Assembly: GCA_964538505.1 (NCBI GenBank)
Contig: CAZIDY010000024.1
Span: 1 to 49,621, forward strand
Direction of reading: 5' to 3'
Length of the DNA stretch: 49,621 bases
Source: Zeimonas sp964538505
GTDB lineage: Bacteria > Pseudomonadota > Gammaproteobacteria > Burkholderiales > Burkholderiaceae_E
Part shown: positions 42,845 to 49,621 of the stretch, piece after piece
How positions within the stretch are numbered: position 1 is the stretch's first letter
Layout: the number at the start of each line of letters is the position of its first letter
Program-made: the position numbers and the translations under genes
Notes under the pieces: generated by a model
The model's database searches: none
What the model was told of the DNA's origin: nothing
Seen by the model: the letters and a program-made list of their open reading frames with translations, nothing else

Positions 42845-44184
42845 GCAGCGTCGACGAGTTCGCCGCGCAGCGAATGCGTGCGTGCTTCGGTGATGCGGAC
42901 GTCGACGAAGTCGCCGATGCGCTCGTGCGGAGCGTGGAAGTTGACGACGCGGTTGTTCGAGGTGCGGGCGGCGAGCTCGGAATCGTCGCGTCGGGCGATG
43001 CCCTCGACGAGCACGCGCTGCACGCTGCCGACCATCGCTTCGCTGATCGCGCGCGCGTGCGCGTCGTTGACCGCCTGCAGCCGCTGCAGCCGTTCGAGCT
43101 TTTCGGTCTGCGGCGTGTCGTCGGGCAGATCGGCGGCCGGTGTCCCGGGGCGAGGGCTGTAGACGAACGAGAACGACGCATCGAAGCCGATCTCATCGAC
43201 CAGTCGCAGCGTCTTCTCGAAGTCGGCCGGCGTCTCGCCTGGAAAGCCGACGATGAAGTCGGAGCTGAGGCTGATGTCGGGACGCGCATCGCGCAGCCGG
43301 TGCACGATCGACTTGTACTCGAGCACCGTGTAGCCGCGCTTCATCGCGGCGAGAATGCGATCGGAACCCGACTGCACCGGCAGATGCACGTGCGTCGCGA
43401 GTTTCGGCAGCCGCGCGTGCGCATCGATGAGCCGTTGGCCGAATTCTTTCGGGTGCGAAGTCGTGTAGCGCACACGCTCGATGCCCGGCAGCTCGCAGAC
43501 GAGCTCGAGCAGCATCGCGAGATCGGCGACGGCGCCGGTGTCGTCGGCACCGGGAAGCGCGCCCCGGTATGCGTTGACGTTCTGCCCGAGCAGCGTCACC
43601 TCGCGCACGCCCTGCGCGGTGAGCCCGGCGATCTCGACGAGCACGTCGTCGAGCGGCCGCGAGATCTCGTGACCGCGGGTATATGGCACCACGCAGAAGC
43701 TGCAGTACTTGCTGCAGCCTTCCATGATCGACACGAAGGCGGTGGCCCCTTCGCTGCGCGCCGGCGGCATCCGGTCGAACTTCTCGATCTCGGGGAACCG
43801 GATGTCGACCTGCGGACGTCCGGTCTCGCGGCGCCGCGCGATCAGCTCCGGCAGCCGGTGCAGCGTTTGCGGACCGAACACGAGGTCGACGTACGGCGCG
43901 CGCTCGACGATCGCCTCGCCTTCCTGGCTCGCGACGCAGCCGCCGACGCCGATGAGCAGCCCGGGCCGTTCGCGCTTGAGCGCGCGCACGCGACCGAGGT
44001 CGGAGAACACCTTCTCCTGCGCCTTCTCGCGTACCGAGCAGGTGTTGAACAGGACGATGTCGGCGTCCTCGATCCGGTCGGTTCTCTGCACACCTTCGCT
44101 GTGCGCGAGCACGTCGGCCATGCGGTCGGAGTCGTACTCGTTCATCTGGCACCCGAAGGTGCGGATGTACAGCTTCTTCGTCAC
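42841..44184 (-). CDS. miaB: tRNA-2-methylthio-N6-dimethylallyladenosine synthase MiaB
   Basis: 447 residues. N-terminal methylthiotransferase domain with cluster cysteines in FGCQMNEYDSD, FNTCSVRE and GVGGCVAS; the radical-SAM motif MEGCSKYCSFCVVPYTRG; and a C-terminal TRAM domain. It adds the methylthio group to i6A37 in tRNAs. The GTG start (44184) overlaps the stop of the upstream small gene as GTGA. In relatives miaB is normally followed by phoH; here the Slam-like/FecR pair lies in between. Confidence 0.97.
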   Translation of the reverse strand: MTKKLYIRTFGCQMNEYDSDRMADVLAHSEGVQRTDRIEDADIVLFNTCSVREKAQEKVFSDLGRVRALKRERPGLLIGVGGCVASQEGEAIVERAPYVDLVFGPQTLHRLPELIARRRETGRPQVDIRFPEIEKFDRMPPARSEGATAFVSIMEGCSKYCSFCVVPYTRGHEISRPLDDVLVEIAGLTAQGVREVTLLGQNVNAYRGALPGADDTGAVADLAMLLELVCELPGIERVRYTTSHPKEFGQRLIDAHARLPKLATHVHLPVQSGSDRILAAMKRGYTVLEYKSIVHRLRDARPDISLSSDFIVGFPGETPADFEKTLRLVDEIGFDASFSFVYSPRPGTPAADLPDDTPQTEKLERLQRLQAVNDAHARAISEAMVGSVQRVLVEGIARRDDSELAARTSNNRVVNFHAPHERIGDFVDVRITEARTHSLRGELVDAA

Positions 44185-44558
44185 CTGCTCTTCTTGCGCT
44201 CGCGCGCGGCGGCGAACTCTTCCGGCGTGAGGATCCAGACGCGACCGATCTGGCCGGAGATGTCGTCCTCGACCAGCGCGTCGTGCGTGCCCGACAGCGA
44301 CGCGGGCATCACGATGCGATTGTCCGTGTCGTGGATGCGGGCCGCAGCGGCGAGGCGCACGGGCTCGCCGTCGAGCAGCGCTTCGGGAAAGATGCGCATC
44401 TCGAAGCGGCCGAGGCGCGCTTTCTCCGGGAAAGTACGGAGCAGCTGCGCGTGGGCCGCCGGAGCGGCTGCGAGCCCTGCGAGCAGCGGCGCTGCGGCGA
44501 GCGTGATCAGCGCGCGGCGGCGGCTGCGCGGGTGCGGCGGGAGTTGCGGAAGGCCCAT
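44181..44558 (-). CDS. Small exported protein of unknown function upstream of miaB
   Basis: 125 residues. The N-terminus SRRRALITLAAAPLLAG then APAAHA looks like a signal peptide and has a twin-arginine-like start (RSRRRAL), so Tat export is possible. The mature part (about 85 residues) has no family I recognise; it contains FPEKARLGRFEMRIFPE and GQIGRVWILTPEEF, and is polar with no further membrane helix. Its stop overlaps the miaB GTG. It is divergent from putA across about 65 bp. Confidence 0.75.
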   Translation of the reverse strand: MGLPQLPPHPRSRRRALITLAAAPLLAGLAAAPAAHAQLLRTFPEKARLGRFEMRIFPEALLDGEPVRLAAAARIHDTDNRIVMPASLSGTHDALVEDDISGQIGRVWILTPEEFAAARERKKSR

Positions 44559-44623
44559 CGCGAAGGCACGGAAAACGGACCCGGCAGTGTACCGTAACAG
44601 CCACTTCGCCCGACGGAGGCGTG

Positions 44624-47600
44624 ATGACCGACGGGAGCACCGGAGCGATGGACGATCGTTCGTCGGCTCCGAAGCCAGGGCCGCTCGACGAAGCTGCGTC
44701 GGCGCCCTTCGCTGCGCTGCTGCGGCAGGTGCATCGGCAGTCGCGGACGCGGGCGGCGATCACCGATGCGTATCGCGCCGACGAATCGCAGTGCGTACCT
44801 TCGCTGCTCGATCGCGCGCGGCTCGAGCCGGCACGGGCACGCGCCGTCGACGCTCGCGCGCAGTTGCTCGCGCACGGCCTGCGCGAACGCCGCATCGGTC
44901 GTGAAGGGCTCGTGCAGGGATTGCTTGCCGAGTTCTCGCTGTCGTCGCAGGAAGGCATTGCGCTGATGTGCCTGGCCGAGGCGCTGCTGCGCATCCCCGA
45001 CGATGCGACGCGCGATGCGCTGATCCGCGACAAGATCGGCCACGGCGACTGGCACTCGCATCTCGGCTCGAACGCCTCGGTATTCGTTCACGCGGCGACC
45101 TGGGGGCTGGTCGTCACCGGCAGGCTCGTCTCGCTGCACGACGAGGCCGGCCTGTCGAACGCGCTCGCGCGCGCGATCGCGCGCAGTGGCGAGCCGCTGG
45201 TACGCCGCACGGTCGATCGCGCGATGCGCCTGCTCGGCGAGCAGTTCGTCGCCGGAGAGACGATCGGCGAGGCGCTCGCGCGTGCCCGCGTGCGCGAGAC
45301 GGGCGGTTTCCGGCATTCGTACGACATGCTCGGCGAGGCGGCGCTCACCGACGATGATGCGCTGCGCTATCACGCGGCCTACGAAGGCGCGATCGAAGCG
45401 ATCGGTGCGGCCTCGGCCGGACGCGGCGTTCTCGACGGCCCGGGCGTCTCGATCAAGCTGTCCGCGCTACACGCGCACTCAATATGCGCGCGTCGTCGAC
45501 GAGTTGTATCCGCGGTTGCGGATGCTGGCGCTGCGTGCCCGCGCCTGGAACATCGGCCTGAACATCGATGCCGAGGAAGCCGATCGGCTCGACCTCTCGC
45601 TCGACCTGCTCGAGCGCTTGTGCTTCGAGCCTGCGCTTGCCGGCTGGGACGGGATGGGCTTCGTCGTGCAGGCGTACCAGAAGCGATGTCTGCGCGTCGT
45701 CGACTGGCTCGTCGAGCTTGCCGCGCGCAGCGAACGGCGGTTGATGGTGCGGCTGGTCAAGGGCGCGTACTGGGACAGCGAGATCAAGCGTGCGCAGCTC
45801 GATGGGCTCGACGGGTATCCGGTGTTCACGCGCAAGGCGCATACCGACGTGTCTTTTCTTGCGTGCGCACGACGGATGCTGGCGGCACCCGACGCGGTGT
45901 ATCCGCAGTTCGCCACGCACAACGCGCACACGGTGGCGGCCGTGTACGAGAGGGCCGGTTCGCAGTTCCGGCCCGGGCAGTACGAGTTCCAGTGCCTGCA
46001 CGGAATGGGCGAACCGCTGTACGAGCAGGTCGTGCGCAGCGAGGCCGAAGGCGGGCTCGGCCGGCCGTGCCGGATCTACGCGCCGGTCGGCACGCACGAG
46101 ACGCTGCTCGCGTACCTGGTGCGGCGGCTGCTCGAGAACGGCGCCAACACGTCCTTCGTGCACCGGATCGCCGACGAGTCGATCCCGCTCGATGCGCTCG
46201 TCGAGGACCCGGTGAGAACCGTCGAGCGCAACGCTCAGATCGAAGGCGAGGTCGGCCTGCCGCATCCGCGGATTGCGCTGCCGCGTGCGCTGTACGGTGC
46301 GCGTCGCCTGAACGCGCGGGGCATCGACCTGGGGAACGAACGCGATCTCGCGCGCCTTGCCGACGCGTTGGCGGGGCTCGCTCACCGCGACTACGTTGCC
46401 GCGCCCGTGGTGGGGGGCGAGCTGCGCGTTGACTCCGACGCCGACATGAGCGACGTACGCAACCCTGCCGACCTGCGCGATCGCGTCGGTTGCGTCGTCG
46501 AAGCAGGCAGGCGCGACGTCGACGAGGCGATGCATTGTGCCGAAGAGGCCGCCGCTGCCTGGGCGGCGAAGACGCCCGCACAGCGTGCGTCGATCCTCGA
46601 GCGTGCCGCGGCGCGGCTCGAGGCGCAGGCGCCCGAATGGATCGCACTCGTCGTGCGCGAGGCGGGCCGCACGATTCCGAACGCGATCTCCGAGCTGCGC
46701 GAGGCGGTCGACTTCCTGCGCTACTACGGCGCGCAGCTGCGCGAGCTCGCGGCGCTTGCGCGCGCGGTGCCGCTCGGTCCGGTCGCATGCATCAGCCCGT
46801 GGAACTTCCCGCTTGCGATCTTCACCGGGCAGATTGCTGCTGCGCTGGCCGCCGGCAACGTCGTGCTCGCGAAGCCTGCCGAGCAGACGCCGCTCGTCGC
46901 GGCGCAGCTCGTGCGCCTGTTGCACGAATCGGGAGTGGATGCCGGCGCGCTGCAGCTGCTGCCCGGTCGTGGCGAAACCGTCGGTGCATCGCTCGTCGCC
47001 GATCCGCGCATCCGCGGTGTCGTTTTCACTGGTTCGACGCAGGTCGCGCGCTCGATCGCGCGTTCGCTCGCCGGACGGCTCGATGCGCACGACCAGCCGA
47101 TTCCGCTCATCGCCGAGACCGGCGGCATCAACGTGATGATCGCCGACTCGTCGGCGCTCGCCGAGCAGGCGGTCGCCGACATCCTTGCGTCTGCCTTCGA
47201 CAGTGCCGGACAACGCTGCTCGGCATTGCGCGTGTTGTGCGTGCAGGCCGAGGTGGCCGACCGGCTGCTGACGATGCTGCGTGGCGCGATGCGCGAACTG
47301 CGGGTCGGGCGACCCGATCGCCTCGACACCGACGTCGGGCCGGTGATCGACGCCGATGCGCGCGACGCGCTGCTCGGCTATCTCGACGAGGTGCGCGAGC
47401 AGGTCCGGATCGGGGGCGCGGTGTCCGAAGGGCACGCGCATGGACACTTCGTCGCGCCGGCCCTCGTCGAGCTGCCCGCACTCGACGCCCTGCGCAAGGA
47501 GGTCTTCGGCCCGGTGTTGCACGTCGTGCGATATCGACGCGACGGGCTGCCTGGGCTCGTCGACGCGATCGACCGCATCGGCTACGGGCTCACGCTCGGC

Positions 47601-48479
47601 GTGCAGACGCGCATCGACGAAGTCGTCGAGCTGGTCGCCGCTCGTGCGCGCGTCGGCAACCAGTACGTGAACCGCAACATGATCGGTGCCGTGGTCGGCG
47701 TGCAGCCTTTCGGTGGAGAAGGGCTGTCGGGCACCGGGCCGAAGGCCGGCGGGCCGTTGTACCTCCGACGGCTGGTGCATCTTCCGCTCGACGCGAGGGC
47801 AGGGCTGCTGGAGGTTGGCGATGCGAGTGGGGTTCGCCTACCTGGGTCCGAGGCGAGCGTAGCGGGTACGACACGCGCAATGGGTGCGCAACGGGAGCAA
47901 CGAACTGCGGCGCTGGGCGTGCTGCAGACGCTCGAGCACTGGCTGCGCAAGTCGAACGATGCGCAACTCTGCGCACTCGGCGATACCTGCGCGGCGCTCG
48001 CACGCGACACGCCGCTTGCGTTGGCGCGCGTGCTCGATGGGCCGACGGGCGAGCGAAACACCTGGTGGCTCGCACCGCGGCGTGCGGTGTTCGGCGTTGC
48101 ACACGACGATGCCGACCGGCTTTTCCAGTTCGCGCATGCCCTCGCCGCCGGAACGACGATGCAGTGGCTCTCCGACGATGCTGGCGCACAGGCACTGCAC
48201 GCCGCGTTGCCGTTGCCAGTGCGCGCGTACGCACAACTGGTCGACGACGTGCAGGCGAGTCGCTTCGATGTGGCGATCGTGCACGGCACCCAGGAGGAGC
48301 TTCGCCGCTGGAGCCTGCGCCTCGCACGCCGCGATGGCCCGATCGTCCAGCTGCTCGCTTGCGCGATGGGCGATCGACGTTACGGTGCGATCGTGCTGGA
48401 GCGGCTGTTCGTCGAGCGCACGCTGTCGGTCAACACGGCCGCCGCGGGCGGCAATGCAGCCTTGATGAGCATGGGCTGA
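44624..48479 (+). pseudogene. putA: putA, proline dehydrogenase / delta-1-pyrroline-5-carboxylate dehydrogenase, frameshifted
   Basis: Bifunctional proline catabolism enzyme, about 1290 codons if intact. The frame from ATG 44624 (after GGAGG) carries the N-terminal part to VSIKLSAL, then shifts near 45464-45470; the other frame continues with YARVVDELYPRL to the stop at 48479. PRODH motifs include LVKGAYWD, RKAHTDVSFLACARRM and QFATHNAHT; P5CDH motifs include ISPWNFPLAIF, ETGGINVMI, AGQRCSALR (catalytic Cys) and PFGGEGLSGTGPKAG. The expected text SALHPRYTRTQYAR is missing about four residues' worth; a loss of 11 nt between two CGCGCT copies explains both the gap and the shift. This is either a real deletion or an assembly error. 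No N-terminal ribbon-helix-helix DNA-binding domain is evident. Confidence 0.9.
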
Positions 48480-48536
48480 GTGCGCGACGCGCGCAACGCG
48501 AGCGCGACGGCGACTGCAGCGGCCATGTGCAAAGGC

Positions 48537-48968
48537 TCAGGGCTTGATGTACGCGTAGCCCTCGTGCAGTTGCAGCTGCGCGATGCGCGCGACGCCCGAC
48601 GGCGTGAACGTCGCGTCCATCACGAACTGGTCCTGCTTCAGGCTGCGGTTCTTCAGCGTGATCTCGCAGACCTCGAAGCTGACACCACGGGCAGTGAGGG
48701 CGGAGACCAGCGATGGGTAGTGAATGTCGGGATTCTTCGCGTCGCGTGCTCCCTCCATCAGGAAGTCGATGCCCTCGGCATGCGTAACGACGATGATCTT
48801 CGTCTTCGGCGCGACGTCGAGGTGGTTGCGCAGGTTGCGCAGCGCCTTCGTCGCCTGCGTTGCGCTGTTGTCGATGTGATAGACGACCTTGTCCTGCGCC
48901 TGCACGGACCCGGTGAGGCCGATCAGTGTCGACGCCGCGATCCATGCGAGCCACTTGCGGATGTACAT
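48537..48968 (-). CDS. Exported DsrE-family protein
   Basis: 143 residues with a signal peptide (about 1-25, ending GSVQAQ) and a DsrE/DsrF-like alpha/beta fold: VVYHIDNSATQATKALRNL, KIIVVTHAEGIDFL, then VSFEVCEITLKNRSL with the single conserved cysteine near residue 101. Exported DsrE-like proteins of this kind are common and mostly uncharacterised; a sulfur-relay role is possible but not shown. A very good GGGAGGTG lies just upstream of the ATG. It is convergent with putA; the 57 bp between them hold no clear terminator. Confidence 0.88.
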   Translation of the reverse strand: MYIRKWLAWIAASTLIGLTGSVQAQDKVVYHIDNSATQATKALRNLRNHLDVAPKTKIIVVTHAEGIDFLMEGARDAKNPDIHYPSLVSALTARGVSFEVCEITLKNRSLKQDQFVMDATFTPSGVARIAQLQLHEGYAYIKP

Positions 48969-49005
48969 GGCACCTCCCTTCGGATGGTGTCGAGGATAAA
49001 CCGCT

Positions 49006-49621
49006 TCATCCGCCCCGTGCACGCGCGACGATCGAAGCCAGCCGCTCGAAGCTCCGCGGATCCGCCAGCACCGCATTCAGCTCGCGATCGCTCAGCAAGT
49101 CGCGTACTTCCTGCGGCGTCCGCACATCCTCGAGCCGCGCCACGCCGACGGCGAGATCGACGTCGACATCGTCGCGCCGGCGCGGTCGCGGCTCGATCAT
49201 TGCGCGATGCGCGGCGAGCAGCTTCTCGTCCGCGCACAATCGTGCGACCGCGTCCATCTGCGGCAGCGCCTTCTCGTTCTCCGCAGCGAGCTCGGCGGAG
49301 CGTCGCAGGATTGCAGCGTTGTGGCCCCAGTAGTTGCTCTCAGAACCGTGCCACGCAGCCAGTCCGAAACCGCGCATCGGCCCGTAGAGCCGGTTCGCGA
49401 ACTGCTGCAGGCGCGAGAAGAGAGTAGAGCCGTTGACGATCACTGGCAGCGTCTGGATCAGGCCGACCTGCGGGCGATGCTCCATCGCGTCGACGAGGAC
49501 GACACGCATTTCGCGTGCCGGGGTCGCGGAAAGGGGAATCGGGGAGCTTCGCCGCGAGTCGGTGTAATACGGCTTCGCGTTCAAAGACACGAAAGGAGCT
49601 GCGATCGAACCAGGTCGCGAG
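49006..49621 (-). pseudogene. opgH: Rearranged remnant of opgH (mdoH, osmoregulated periplasmic glucan glucosyltransferase), runs off the window
   Basis: The open frame continues beyond base 49621. About 70 residues (VVLVDAMEHRPQVGLIQTLP to SESNYWGHNAAI) match the glycosyltransferase core of OpgH just after its catalytic aspartates. They are followed directly by about 95 residues (from LLAAHRAMIEPRPRRR to the end) that resemble the extreme C-terminus of OpgH. The large intervening part, with the remaining catalytic motifs and membrane helices, is missing. The text before the core fragment is not OpgH-like. So the reading is an internally deleted, 5'-replaced remnant. A functional short protein is unlikely but not excluded. 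Confidence 0.65.

Noticed and set aside
45485..46432. Continuation of the first putA frame as an independent protein end
   Set aside because: After about 45485 the frame reads Arg/Ala-rich noise while the PRODH and P5CDH motifs continue in another frame, so it is a frameshift, not a genuine C-terminus.

Overview
The window is very GC-rich DNA, densely packed with short or overlapping gene junctions (ATGA, GTGA and TGATG are common). Gene content and order point to a betaproteobacterium, most likely of the order Burkholderiales. The supporting blocks are amgK-murU-pepP-ubiH-dusB-fis-purH-ruvCAB, lptD-surA-rsmA, and miaB-...-phoH-ybeY-corC-lnt next to glyQ-glyS-gmhB-plsC. This is inferred from gene families and synteny; no rRNA is present. 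No insertion sequence, prophage, integrase or CRISPR array was seen.

Layout. 1-5331: a small aromatic-catabolism-like locus. It holds an enoate-reductase-type flavoprotein cut by the left edge, a coupled EntE-like aryl-acid ligase, a NifS-type cysteine desulfurase, and a divergent FAD monooxygenase of the salicylyl-CoA/anthraniloyl-CoA hydroxylase type. 5336-7966: a PAP2 phosphatase, exonuclease III (xthA), a NYN-LOTUS predicted RNase and tRNA-Lys(TTT). 8003-19858, all minus strand: a long collinear block dusB-fis-purH-ruvC-ruvA-ruvB-ybgC-tolQ-tolR-tolA-tolB-pal-cpoB followed by a LysR regulator. It joins tRNA modification, purine synthesis, Holliday-junction repair and the envelope Tol-Pal machine. 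19933-24278, minus: ubiH-like monooxygenase, pepP, murU, amgK (ubiquinone, peptidase, MurNAc recycling). 24390-29455, plus: lptD-surA-rsmA and a small membrane protein. 29404-35054, minus: glyQ-glyS-gmhB-plsC-YgjP-like metalloprotease, then gloA. 35140-44558, minus: a small exported protein, miaB, a Slam-like TPR/beta-barrel protein, a FecR-domain exported protein, then phoH-ybeY-corC-lnt. 44624-49621: a frameshifted putA, a periplasmic DsrE-like protein, and a rearranged opgH remnant running off the right edge.

The most interesting system is the pair at 39339-42844. It combines a signal-peptide-bearing TPR plus outer-membrane-barrel protein resembling Slam (the type XI secretion translocon) with a FecR-domain protein whose C-terminus resembles the TbpB-type barrel that marks Slam cargo. 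The pair is translationally coupled behind miaB and sits 8 bp ahead of phoH, inside an otherwise housekeeping operon.

Other notable points: three copies of a CGTGGTCTGACCCCGG palindrome family, two of them perfect inverted repeats of 26 and 38 bp, all touching the stop codon of a gene; in-frame 21-bp minisatellites in amgK and corC; a 30-bp tandem repeat over the start of the Slam-like gene; a heptamer repeat in the ubiH-like gene; and an apparent 11-nt deletion that breaks putA. No stretch longer than about 300 bases lacks a gene.
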